A DNA stretch of 64,000 nucleotides from Aricia agestis (Eukaryota > Arthropoda > Insecta > Lepidoptera > Lycaenidae), in NCBI RefSeq assembly GCF_905147365.1, contig NC_056413.1, forward strand, positions 3,736,501-3,800,500, given 5' to 3'. Below the pieces are notes generated by a model that was not told the DNA's origin, did no database searches, and saw only the letters and a list, made by a program, of their open reading frames with translations. Positions within the stretch are counted from its first letter, which is position 1. Each line of letters begins with the position of its first letter. Shown here in pieces: positions 23,816 through 34,049 of the stretch. The translations under genes were made by a program, and so were the position numbers.

Positions 23816-24377
23816 TAGATTCATCGGAAAATCTCTTGGTAACTTTACTAAACTATATTTTATTAACTGTTCGAAGTGATTGATGTACTTCATACTCAGT
23901 TGACATTGAGAAAGTTGACATAATACGATATTATCGCCTTTATGCTGCGGCCGCACATGCGTCTATCGTCACGAAACTTCGTGCTATGAGACGATACCAT
24001 TTCCATTGGACTTTTTTTTATGAAATAAGGGGGCAAACGAGCAAACGGGTCACCTGATGGAAAGCAACTTCCGTCGCCCATGGACACTCGCAGCAGAAGA
24101 GCTGCACGTGCGTTGCCGGCCTTTTAAGAGGGAATAGGGTAATAGGGGAGGGTAGGGAAGGGAAGGGAATAGGGGAGGGTAGAGAAGGGAATAGGGGAGG
24201 GTAGGGAAGGGAATAGGGGAGGGTAAGGAAGGGAATAGGGTAAGGGGTTGGGCCTCCGGTAAACTCACTCACTCGGCGAAACACAGCGCAAGCGCTGTTT
24301 CACGCCGGTTTTCTGTGAGCCCGTGGTATTTCTCCGGTCGAGCTGGCCGATTCGTGTCGAAGCATGGCTCTCCCACG
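23816..24377. repeat. Direct duplication of 23041-23565, offset about 775 bp
   Basis: From TAGAT(T/C)TATCGGAAAATCTC through the MITE left arm and into the SINE the sequence repeats almost unchanged. After the SINE head the flank is different. Confidence 0.85.
24011..24377 (-). mobile_element. Poly-A SINE with polypyrimidine core, copy 5
   Basis: The duplicated counterpart of copy 4 with a longer (GGGTAGGGAAGGGAATAGG)n core, showing expansion of the core after duplication. Confidence 0.85.
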
Positions 24378-24389
24378 GTTTTTAGTCAT

Positions 24390-25325
24390 CATAAGACACC
24401 GGCATGGAGACAATTCATTCGAAGGGTCCGTCAAAACTTGTCACTTCTTGAAAGGGTTCCGCCACCAAAAAGTTTGAGAACCGCTGATAGATTATCCTGT
24501 CAAGTATGAACAGAATAGGTACCTCATACAATGAGGTATTCAGTAGAATCAAACACGGACCTTTGTGTCGCAAGAGCTTGCCAAATACCCCACTCAATCC
24601 TGCTTTGTCGCCTCTACTTGAATTGAGGAGTGAGTGGAAGAGCCCGATAACTAACATTTTATAACATTTACTCATTTTGTTCCTTATAATTTTAACAAAA
24701 TGGCTACACATAAAATCCACAGTTTTTATTTTAAATATTTTTTCCAGCCTTCATATTTTATGCAAAAAAAAAGCCGCAGCCGAATATATAACCTCCTCGT
24801 TTTTTGGAAGTCGGTTAACAAAACGGTAATTCTATGGAACACTGTTTAAATTCCTTTGATGACGGTAAAATAAAAGATTGAAGGGAAGTATTATTTTATT
24901 GGTCGTACTGAATAAGCATTAGTTCATATTTCACTATGGCGGCTGCTACCTAGAACAATATAAATTCAAATTAAAAAAAAAACAATATTAGATAAATAAA
25001 GTCAGGAATCAGAATTCAAAATACTGAAGCGATCAAAGCTGGAATTTTAAATAACATAATATTATAAAGTAAAAAATCCTCAAGTACTTGGTGGGCTGAT
25101 GAAGATTAATTATTTCTAAGGGTGGGTTGCACCAGAGGCGTAGTTATAGTTAAGGTTAAGGTTGTAGTCAAATATGGCGTCCACTTTACTAGGGTTTTCA
25201 GTTTATTTTAAGTTAAAGTAACTTGGTGCAACCCTAAGAACACTCTCGTTCCAATAGGGATGTTGACAAGGCCAAAGATTAGCAGCTAACAAAGTTCTCC
25301 CGTGATGCCTACAGGCTACGAATTA
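24390..25325. other. No gene seen
   Basis: Contains a repeat end with ACCTCCTCG..TTTTTGGAAGTCGG (24760-24830), also found near 35510 and 51970. The gene B TM7 exon was looked for here and not found. Confidence 0.45.
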
Positions 25326-25330
25326 CAATC

Positions 25331-25834
25331 TACTCTACGGTGACGTCAGAATAGATTAGCGGTTTGTATGGAGCATTTCGGGCAGGTCTATTTTACGAGA
25401 TTTTTTAATTGTTCCATCTTGAAAGTTTTTTAGCTAACACAGTAATTCATTCACCGATGTTTGAATTTCGGAAAGGTCCCGAATGATTACCATCAAGAAA
25501 AAAAAATAGTCATAATGCCTAAGTCATGCTCATACTCATGCTCATGCTCATGCTCATGCTCATGCTCATGCTCATGCTCATGCTCATGCTCATGCTCATG
25601 CTCATGCTCATGCTCATGCTCATGCTCATGCTCATGCTCATGCTCACGCTGATGTTCATGCTCATGTTCATGCTAAATGGACCTTGCCGAAATTCAAACA
25701 TCGGTGAATGAATCACTGTGTTAGCTAAAAAACCTTCAAGATGGAACAATTAAAAAATCTCGTAAAAAAGACCTGCCCGAAATGCTCCATACAAACTGCT
25801 ACCCGATTCTGATTTCTGAGGTCACCGTAGAGTA
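25331..25834. mobile_element. Fold-back element with (CATGCT)n microsatellite core
   Basis: TIR TACTCTACGGTGAC at the left and GTCACCGTAGAGTA at the right. Arms of about 150 bp are highly similar. The centre (about 25526-25665) is a (CATGCT)n array of more than 20 units, which gives the artefactual Ser-Cys, Ser-Met and Leu-Met ORFs. Confidence 0.88.
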
Positions 25835-25953
25835 TACATAGAGCATGAACATGAATACGAATACAGGCTGCTTTCAATAAAAAAAAATCTCTTAAATACT
25901 AATGTGCGACGAACAGCACACGTAGCGATTTCGATACGGATTTCGGGTACTAC

Positions 25954-26043
25954 CTCTAGTAACATCTGTCGGTCCAGGTAGAAGAAGCCTTTCCCACTCA
26001 GAGCCACCTCGTCGTGGATGAGCTGCTGCTTCAGCCTTTTTAT
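25954..26043 (-). CDS. Gr gene B exon 8 (VALSG.KFF motif)
   Basis: Acceptor TTAATTTCAG|ATAAAA; donor CTAGAG|GTAGTACC; exactly 30 codons, as in gene C. It reads IKRLKQQLIHDEVALSGKGF, then FYLDRQMLLE. The expected TM7 exon should follow to the left but none was found between 4.1 and 25.9 kb. A fold-back element begins 120 bp downstream. Confidence 0.85.
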
Positions 26044-29000
26044 CTGAAATTAATTAGTTAATAGTTACTTAGCTTTTATATATTTTAACAAAACATGTAA
26101 AGTTGTATTGTTAAAGAATTACATTATCTTTTTTAGGATTCCGATATCTTTGGGTACAAAGGGTAAAAACGGGACCCTATTACTAAGACTTCGATGTCTC
26201 GACGGTCCCTACGTATGTAAAAAATTTTTGCTATTTTGGTCATGTCCAAAATAGCAAAAATTTTTTATTGCATCATGCACTTCCATATAATGAGACGCAT
26301 ATTCCTACATTATTATTTTTTTTCTATCACAAGTAATTCCAAAGATAAAAAAACGTAAATGACGACAAGTTGGGAGTTTTATTAGATTTCACTGAGGTAG
26401 ATAAGGACATCTATACCTACCGTCTTGTACCGCGTTGGAAATTACGCACCGTCCCGCGACATGTCGTACATGTCCGTTTCTACCTCTAAGGTAGAGAATT
26501 ATTTGTAGACTTGTTATCATTTACGTTCAGTTATTATAAGATTTTTGTTTGTTTTCAGTGAGACTAGTGCCACACATTCAATCAAATTTTAACCAATATG
26601 CATATTTAAGTGTTATAAATAATCAGTGACGTGAAATAATGGCTGCAACGGAGGTTTGATTAAAGCTCAAAATAAGATTGTGTATATCTGTTGCCGCTAT
26701 AACAACAAATACTAAAAACAAAATAAATTAAATATTTAAGGGGGGCTCCTATACAACAAACATGATTTTTTTTTGCTATTTTTTGCTCGATATCAATAAC
26801 GGCCACACATAGGTACTTGAAATATTCACGAAATACTCAGTTGTATTTGTTCTTTAATAATTAATAATAAAATTAAAAAAAAATAATAATTAAGGGGGAC
26901 GTTAATCTTGTAACCTAAAAATGTGAAAATATTGACTTTGACCATGAATTTTGGCATTCATGTCATGGTCCCCCCTGCTTTTGTCCCTACCTTAGTCGAA
27001 AAATTTAAGGTATATTTTAAAAAAGGTACAAAACTTACACCAACTTAATAAAAGGAAACGCAGGTAAAAACCTATTTCATGTTATTTAAATTTAATTTAT
27101 AATTTTCCACTTGGCTTCATTTGGGTTGTGTGTAAAATGTGTAATATTTGGTTAACCCTTGCCGCTGCACATGACATGCGGTCGGCCGTTGAAAATTATA
27201 CCACAGTATAAATATATACAGTATATGATATCAATAAAAGACTAGATATGTGTAGTGTGTACGCATACATTAGCGTGATTTTAAAGAACATAAAGTTTGG
27301 TTTCGTCGATTATAATATGGCCATACCGACCACACAACCACTGGTTGTGTGGTCGGTGTATGGCCATAAAGAAATATGAGCCTTCAGCCTAGATCTACAC
27401 GTTCGTAATTTGTATTGTAACTCGGCAAACGTTATTTTGAAGATGTGAACATAATAATACATAGACACATAGCGGGAAGGGTTTATGGTTTACCTTATGT
27501 AATGATTTGTAACGTTGTGTTTTTTCTATCATGGGTAAAAGTGAACAACACGACACTCGCCGATTAAGGGAGATCGCAGACGGCACACTTTTTGTGTGAT
27601 CGAGTCTGCGGCGCACATACAATCTGCATGGCCGCGCCATGCCGACTGTATGTGCGCCGCAGACTCGATCACACAAAAAGTGTGCCGTCTTCCTAAGGGT
27701 AAAAATACTGAGTGATGAGCTACTTTTATTTACAAGGTCACGCCTAAGTTACTCTACTGTATGATATATTTTGTACTGTAATAATGTTGTGGTCAGATTA
27801 AAAGAGGCCAATAATAGTAATTATTATTAACATGTATATTTGAACAGTTAACTTTGCTCACTTTTAAGCCTTTAATTTAGTTAATTGTATTCAGTTAAAT
27901 AGATTTTAATTAATTTCACATGTGGAATTTCGTGGTGTCACCGCTGGTGTGACTAAATTAATTGGTGTGATACTTCGAGTCACTTGGGACATTTATTTTG
28001 ATAGTTTTATCCCAAAATACAAATTTCAGTGCAACAAAGTTACAGGCAACAAAAGTTGCAAGCTATATGTCATTTCTAATATTTCTATGACGACAAGCAA
28101 GAAGAGGCCTAGTAATCTCACTGCTCAGATAATCCCTTCGTAAGCATATTACCTCATAGATGGGTCTTTCCTGCCGTAATAACCTTCATAAGATTCTTAT
28201 TGAGTTGATTTCAAGGCTTTTATGATCAAAAATATTATGTCATGGTGAGCTAAAAAAGTTTAGTTGTTTCTTGTCAGACAATAACATTTTAACAAGTTAA
28301 AAAAACAAAAAAAAAGATCCAAGCATTGGATGGGTATGTAAAAAGTCCTGCGCATGATGTCTTACCAGTCGTGTAGGTTATCCATCTTACTTACTAGAGA
28401 CAGTGATAATATGTCTGCACACTCTTGGATCTATAACATTAATTCTGCTGGCCTTGTTTAAATGAAAAGGGACCGTCACCAAAACCGGCATTAGCCATTA
28501 CCTCAAATCTCTAATATCAAAGAGATTGAGCGCTGCAAACGGCAAATAAAACTCTACTGGGTTAAGGCACACAACGATATACACGGTAATGAACGTGCAG
28601 ACACACTTGCAAAAGACGGAGCCCTAAACAGCGAACTAACACCTATATATGACCGATTCCCAATATCATATGCAAGAAATACTATCAGGGCCGCCACAAT
28701 CGAGACCTGGCAGGCAAGATACACACAATCTGTCACAGGGAGGTACACCATTTCTATAATCCCGACTCTCACTAGAGCATATAAGATCTTACGATCAGAA
28801 GCTACTTCCAACATAAGAACTCAAATATATACAGGCCATGGCGGTGTAAAGAGCTATCTTCATCGATTCAAAATAACAGATAACCCTTTTTGCTCTTGCG
28901 ATGAAGAAACGCCACAAACAATAATCCACATACTCACAGAATGTCAACGATTTGCCAAGAAACGATTTGACTGTGAACAAAGACTTGGCCTAGAAATAAG

Positions 29001-32000
29001 TCAAGAAAACATTAGACATATAATTCTAGACATTGATAAAATGAGAAGATTATTCATGGAGTACGCTGAGGGGGTATATAGAGCAATAGCGAAAGAAAAT
29101 GGCTCCAGGTTGTAAGAAAAAAAAGGAAAAAAAAAAAAAAAGGCACTAAACTGTATAAAAATATATATAAGAGAAATAATAGAAGAATATAAAGTAAAAA
29201 TGGTGCTGCAATTTTATAGCAGCAGGAACCAGAATTACATAAATAAATAATAAAAAAAAAGCCATTACCTCAACATTATAAGCGCTGCACGGACAGCGGC
29301 TGATTGCTGTCAGCGCGCGTTTGGAGTGCAGGTTGACGTCGGCAGCCGACAGCACGACGCCGCCCGCCCGCAGCAGCAGCCAGCCCAAAGATGCGAAGTA
29401 GTATACTGTATCGGTTACTGATGTGTGTGATATTCTGGAGAAACAAGATCCTACTGACTCGTATAAGTCAAGAAAATCGGTATTCTTATGTGTGAACGAA
29501 CTATTTAAAGTATATTTTGCTGGTACATTCAAAACACAAAATTTTCGGTCTTCACTAGCAAAATATAGTTTCTTAGGCCAGCTTTTCTCGCCAGTTCTAA
29601 TACCCTTTGGCCATAGGGCCAAAGGGTATTAGAACTGATAAGCCAAGAAATAGAATTCTGAAAATAATAGTTGCATTCCGAAATACATTTTTATATTTTA
29701 GTATATGCATAGAGCCTTAGCAATTTAAGATGCTTTCAAGCTTTTAGCATTTGGACTAAATTTTTTCATGATAATTTAATCTTCTTAAAAATCTTACCTT
29801 ATACCCAAAAACAGTTGCAGGCAAATAAAGAACAGATTGTTCAGGTTACAGAGCAGAATCAGGGAGCCAATCTCGGTGTCCACTCTCCGCACCAACGCCG
29901 CCTGCTGCACGTAGCCTTCCCTGATCTTCCGCCAGACGCGCAGCCGATTGCTGACGTCTATAGCACCCTGGACAGAAGTACAGGAAAAAGTTATGCTTTG
30001 AGACTTTGTAGAGATAATCGCCAAAACCGGCATTATGTGTTTGAGTCAGTGTAGCGGCTCTTGTGATCGATGTTAAGAAGTCAAAAACAGTTGGCCAATT
30101 CTTTCTTGTTTGTTTAATTGGTATTATCTCCTGCCACAAATTTTCAGAAACCAGCCATTTGTATATTTTCTTCTTGACCGTTTTGGTTCTCTGCATTATG
30201 CACATGCAGTGATGGGCGTATTTGCCCATCATTACACTTGCTGTATCGCCAGGATGACCCATATGACCTTGATTCGTTCTTTTCCCATCCTCTCCTCCCG
30301 CACGGCACCAGCCACAGCAGCATTGAGTCGTCTGTAGCGGGACGCCAGACCCACACTCAGCAAAATCACTACCAGATCCTGGAAGTTCCAGAGGATCGTC
30401 GCGTACTTGCTGAGAATAAAGATCGGGATCGCCAACCACAGGTTGTATTCGTCTGGAAAAAGGTATATTCTTTATCATCATTTTAGAGGTGTTAAGTCAA
30501 TTAAATTTATTGTTTAACTATACTGCCTGCCATGCACGCTACGGTCTATCGGAGAGGTATTTTGCACCGGTTGCATGCGCATATCCTGAATGTGATTAAA
30601 CTCACAGTTTTGAAGCAGGAACCCGTGTGAGGAGAGTATGTATCGCTGGAAGTATTCTCCAGGTGGTATGTTGAAACCAGTCGCAGACATCATGGATAGG
30701 ACATGCTCCACTGAAAGATGCAGGCAGTAAGTATTTTAAGAGTTTTTGAAAATAAAAATTATACACACCCGAAACAAGCAAAACCAAATTAGTTACTTAT
30801 TGCCTTCCTGGCATAGTAGTTGGGGAGGGGAAGAGGGGATTTCGGGACAAGCTCGAGCGTGTCAGATTAAGCTTGTATAGGCTTCCGACATGTGTCTAGT
30901 TATCATGGTATAGAAATCAGATTTCTCACATGGTGGGTTAAATTTTTTTTCTCCTCCTAAATGGCGCCTCCCACCGATTAGTTATAGCAAGGACCGTCGA
31001 CTTCTCCGGAATAGAGGCTTTGCTTTTTAAATATAAGCTGACTTAGCACCTCATAAGATTATAACAATATTCGCTATAATATTGAGTTGATATTAAAACG
31101 ACTTCAACTTCAACTCCAATCAAGCCAACCAAGTATATCTCACCAACAGCACAAACGCCAATGAAGCTCGCGATCCAAATGACTTTCCTCCGTATATGCT
31201 CGTTTGGTGGTAGGTACGGGCCCCTGGTCTCAGTGTATAGCCAGTACACTGATAGAGTACGCCACTTGTAAGCCATTTGCCATGACAGACATAAAGAAAG
31301 GAGGGCGTTGCCATAGAATACCGTACCGGAGAGACGGGCTATGAAACCGCCTGAAACATTCAGAGTTATTAAATCCACAAATTAATATCAGAGAAGTTTA
31401 TTTATAGGCAGACGAGCTTTTGCCCGCAGCTTCGCTCGCGTTAAGAAGTATTATTATATACAAACTTTCATCCCCTATTTTAACCCCTTGGGGTTGGAAT
31501 TTATCAAAATCCTTTCTTAGCGAATGCCTACGTCATAACATCTACCTGCATGCCAAATTTCAGCCCAATCCGTCCAGTGGTTTGGGCTGTGCGTTGATAG
31601 ATCACTATGTCAATCAGTCAGTCACTTTTGAGTTTTATATATTATATAGAAGATGGTAGGATGGATGGATGGCGATTGGCGAGTAGCAGGAGATCGGTCA
31701 TCTTGGCGTTCATTGAGAGAAGCGTATGTCCAGCAGTGGACGGCTATAGGCTGATATGATGAGACGGTGGATTCGTAGTAATTTGGATGGGCTTTGTTAA
31801 GGCGAGGATAAACCCCAATTTGTTATTCCGTGACTCCCGGTTTACCTAGTTCCAATATGTAAACGAAGTGTTAAAAAATATGAGATATAAAGCACAATAT
31901 TCAAAATACCTTAAACCAAAGGGGGGGGGGACACATTTTACCACTTTGGAAGAGTCTCTCTCGCAAACTATTCAGGTTAGAAAAAATATATATAAAAAAC

Positions 32001-33113
32001 TTCAATATGATTTTTGAAGATCTATCCATAGATACCCCACACGCATAGGTTAGATGAAAAACATATTTTTTTTGTTGTAATAGGTTTACCATTTATGACG
32101 TGTAAAAAAACTACTTGTTAGATTTCGTTCAAACCAATTTTCGTTGGTAGTTTTTATAGGAATGTACATTATATTTTTTTTGACTTATCATGCCCCTTAT
32201 ATACTTTAGAAATTAGAGGGGGGGGGGGGACACATTTTACCACTTTGGAAGAGTCCCTCTCGCAAACTATTCAGGTTAGAAACAAATGATATTAGAAACC
32301 TCAATATAATTTTTTAAGACCTATCGATAGACGCATAGCTTAGATGAAAAAAAACTTTTTTTTTGTTTCAGTTGTATCAATGGGGACCCCTTAAATTTTT
32401 AATAATTTTTCCATTTTTATATAAAAATCTTAATGCGGTTCACACACTACATCTATTTACCAAGTTTCAAAGGTATAGCTCTTAAAGTGGCTGTGACATA
32501 CGGACGGACAGACAGACAGACAGACATGACGAATCTATAAGGGTTCCGTTTTTTGCCATTTGGCTACGGAACCCTAAAAAATAAGTTTTTTTTTTGTATT
32601 TTACTTACGACCTCCTGAGGTGTTCCTAGCTACTCCAGTGAGAAGCCGCACCAGTTTCCGTATAGAACCAGCTTCTAATGCTATAAGCATTGATAGTAGC
32701 ACCAGGCTGTAGAACAGCGCCAAGCGACCGCCGTAAGTTGGTACGCCGAACCAACGAGCCAGTGTGAAAATCGATGTCATGGTTGCAAGAAATTGCTGAA
32801 ATTAACGTTATATTAGAATTATGTAAATTCTATTATTGCATGTAGAATCTACCAGTAACGTACCATAGCTACCGATATTGGAAAATTCTTGCTTTACGAT
32901 TTAAATGTTGTGCTTGGCCTATATATTTATTATTTTGTATATAATTTTATGCAGATTAAATTATAAGATGGTATTGTAAAAACTTACATCAGGAGTGCGG
33001 TTATTATGCGACAGAGTCCAGTTGTCTCTTTTTTCTGTTGTCCTGTTTTTCATTAGGGTGTTTATATCAGTGCTGATAAAATACCGGAATCCAAGTATGA
33101 TGGAGTCTACCAT
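25954..33113 (-). CDS. Sugar-type gustatory receptor, gene B (terminal TM7 exon not found)
   Basis: Eight minus-strand exons join in phase: 33113-32988 (ATG), 32795-32609, 31350-31144, 30710-30606, 30452-30238 (or -30268), 29967-29798, 29434-29269, 26043-25954. Together they give about 412-422 residues, lacking only the roughly 17-residue TM7 tail. Landmarks in order: ARWFGVPTYGG (TM1 end), FYGNALLSLCLSWQMAYKW (TM3), CAVVEHVLSMMSA (TM4 with the VEH motif of sugar receptors), ILWNFQDLVVILLSVGLASRY (TM5), WRKIREGY with NLNNLFFICLQL (TM6), the SKRALTAI..CPCSAYNVE loop, and HDEVALSGKGFFYLD before TM7. These match the sugar-receptor pattern (VEH, WNF.DL, W.EIRE.Y, YFICLQL, YNVE, VALSG..FF). Known: ligand-gated cation channels in the dendrites of taste neurons. 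Oddities: TM1 and TM2 share one exon, unlike A and C; the exon 7 donor is flanked by a LINE; the exon 5 donor is ambiguous. Whether the gene is intact depends on the missing last exon. Confidence 0.88.
26216..26272. repeat. Short hairpin in gene B intron 7
   Basis: AAAAAATTTTTGCTATTTT is mirrored after a GGTCATGTCC loop. Confidence 0.7.
27300..27368. repeat. Hairpin in gene B intron 7
   Basis: CCGACCACACAACCA then C then TGGTTGTGTGGTCGG, with further imperfect pairing of TATGGCCATA outside. Confidence 0.8.
27578..27691. repeat. Perfect 43-44 bp inverted repeat in gene B intron 7
   Basis: Arms 27578-27620 and 27648-27690 are exact complements (key piece GATCGAGTCTGCGGCGCACA). The loop of about 27 nt itself contains GCATGGC/GCCATGC. 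Confidence 0.9.
28315..28493 (+). mobile_element. Degraded tRNA-headed SINE (3' part)
   Basis: GGATGGGTATGTAAAAAGTC, CCAGTCGTGTAGG and GACCGTCACCAAAACCGGCA match the family body with many changes; the head is lost. It abuts the LINE target duplication at 28494. Confidence 0.7.
28494..29273 (+). mobile_element. 5'-truncated R1/I-type LINE 3' end with RNase H domain, in gene B
   Basis: An open frame 28507-29115 with no start codon reads YWVKAHNDIHGNERADTLAK (RNase H HxxxxGNExAD signature), YTGHGGVKSYLHRFKI and a CCHC-like C.C....T..HILTEC knuckle, ending TAA. A 3' UTR and A-rich tail follow to 29260. GCCATTACCTCAA flanks the insert (28494-28506 and 29261-29273). The frame is intact, so insertion is fairly recent. 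Opposite orientation to gene B. Confidence 0.87.
29269..29434 (-). CDS. Gr gene B exon 7 (YNVE loop)
   Basis: Acceptor GTTTCTCCAG|AATATC; donor GTTGAG|GTAATGGC in phase 0. It contains TVYYFASLGWLLLRAGGVVL, SAADVNLHSKRALTAI and PCSAYNVE. The donor lies inside the 3' target-site duplication of a LINE that ends at 29260. Confidence 0.87.
29575..29642. repeat. Hairpin in gene B intron 6
   Basis: TTCTAATACCCTTTGGCC, loop ATA, GGCCAAAGGGTATTAGAA (one extra G at the loop). Confidence 0.8.
29798..29967 (-). CDS. Gr gene B exon 6 (WRKIREGY loop and TM6)
   Basis: Acceptor CTTCTGTCCAG|GGTGCT; donor ATAAG|GTAAGATT; 170 nt, ending in phase 2. It reads VWRKIREGYVQQAALVRRVD, then NLNNLFFICLQLFLG, the best-conserved sugar-receptor block. 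Gene C has WRDLREQYSG and SNLFFVCLRLYH at the same place. Confidence 0.88.
30238..30452 (-). CDS. Gr gene B exon 5 (TM5)
   Basis: Acceptor CTTTTTCCAG|ACGAAT. It reads EYNLWLAIPIFILSKYATIL, WNFQDLVVILLSVGLASRY, RRLN and a charged loop. Two weak donors keep phase 0: CAA|GTGTAA (edge 30238) and AAG|GTCATA (edge 30268). The second removes VIWVILAIQQ, a hydrophobic stretch odd for this cytoplasmic loop, so it may be the true end. Confidence 0.8.
30606..30710 (-). CDS. Gr gene B exon 4 (VEH motif, extracellular loop)
   Basis: Acceptor ATCTTTCAG|TGGAGC; donor AACT|GTGAGTTT; 105 nt. With the preceding G it reads VEHVLSMMSATGFNIPPGEY, then FQRYILSSHGFLLQN. The VEH.LS motif matches VEHGLS in gene C. 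Confidence 0.85.
31144..31350 (-). CDS. Gr gene B exon 3 (TM3 to start of TM4)
   Basis: Acceptor AATGTTTCAG|GCGGTT; donor GTTG|GTGAGATA; 207 nt. It contains FYGNALLSLCLSWQMAYKW, the polar loop with WLYTE, and IRRKVIWIASFIGVCAV, which continues into the VEH of exon 4. Confidence 0.85.
31411..31650 (+). repeat. Interspersed repeat GAGCTTTTGCCCGC, copy 2
   Basis: Same 3' block GATAGATCACTATGTCA as copy 1, in gene B intron 2. Confidence 0.75.
31660..31765 (+). mobile_element. RTE-type LINE 3' terminal fragment
   Basis: Reads EAYVQQWTAIG then stop at about 31726-31761, the usual C-terminus of lepidopteran RTE polyproteins, followed by TGATATGATGA. Confidence 0.7.
31915..32580. repeat. G-run duplicated repeat with GGTTCCGT end
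   Basis: GGGGGGGGGACACATTTTAC and about 150 bp after it occur twice (31920 and 32220). The segment ends in (GACA)n and GGGTTCCGTTTTTTGCC...GGAACCCTAAAA. Lies in gene B intron 2. Confidence 0.65.
32609..32795 (-). CDS. Gr gene B exon 2 (TM1 and TM2 fused in one exon)
   Basis: Acceptor TTAATTTCAG|CAATTT; donor GGAGGTC|GTAAGT in phase 1 (an internal G|GTCGTA donor would also keep phase). It reads FLATMTSIFTLARWFGVPTY, then RLALFYSLVLLSMLIALEAG. In genes A and C a phase-2 intron separates these two segments. Confidence 0.8.
32988..33113 (-). CDS. Gr gene B exon 1 (start, N-terminal tail)
   Basis: ATG at 33113-33111, 42 codons, donor CCTGAT|GTAAGTTT in phase 0. It reads MVDSIILGFRYFISTDIN and then a polar N-rich stretch (NRTTEKRDNW). 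The cytoplasmic N-terminus has no signal peptide, as expected for Grs. The start is the only ATG compatible with the join to exon 2. Confidence 0.78.
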
Positions 33114-34045
33114 CAAAGTACCTTAAATGTAACTTAATAAATATGTTTTCGTCACCACTACACTATACACAAAGTTCGAAACATAAACTTAAAGAAGTAG
33201 GTATAACAGTAAATAGTACATATACAGTATAAATATTCAAAACACTTTGATGGTTAACCACTACAATTACCTGGTACATAATTGTACAGTGTACACAGCT
33301 ATCACTTTACTATCACTATTTATTTTACAACGTTTAGAACTTTCGAAAGCTTTCATTTAACTTACTACTTGTTGCCCGCGGCTTCGACAACAAGGCTATA
33401 TAATATTTTAAACTAACACAATTTACACAAACGCATTATAGTGTAGGAAATGAACCGATTCTTTGTATGGAAACAACCGAATACAGAGCCCACAGAAATA
33501 GATCTTGATATATTATGTCTGTGACAGAGCCTCTTCTCTTGTTCGAAGAAGATTAAAAACCTCTGATGGTCTTGCGCAGTCAATTTAAAAAAAAAACGGC
33601 TTGTAAAAATCTTCATAATATTTTGATTGCATTAAGTAATTAATATTCGTCTCTGACTACGGCAGTTAGTTTGATTATAAACTTGAAAAAGAATAGGTAC
33701 TTAGGTAAATCGATATTACACATAGGTGCATAAAATAATGTGAAATATAGTATTAAGTCTATCGAACAACTGAGTCTAGAATCGATTTTGTTTGATCGTA
33801 TCACAATAATAATTATTGTTTTGCGCGAACCAGCACGCGAATTTCTAGGTATATGTGGTGATTTATAAAACTAGGTAATCCTGTGACTTTGAATTCACTT
33901 TTGTTTTGTTTTTCATAAGAAAGTAACCTACAAAGTTTATACAGTACTGATTTTAATTAAATATGCCTCCATTATTTTGCTTTACTTTTTTAATTATTTC
34001 AGGTACCGTACTATTCTTTCAGAAGAAAGATTTTTCATACTAATA
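33114..34045. other. 5' flank of gene B; no other gene seen
   Basis: AT-rich sequence upstream of the gene B ATG. No clear promoter motif was picked out. Confidence 0.4.
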
Positions 34046-34049
34046 TCAT

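Noticed and set aside
25461..25749. ORFs rich in Ser-Cys, Leu-Met or Ser-Met on both strands
   Set aside because: They are readings of the (CATGCT)n microsatellite, not proteins.
30110..30486. Plus-strand ORFs over 30.1-30.5 kb
   Set aside because: Shadows of gene B exon 5 on the other strand.
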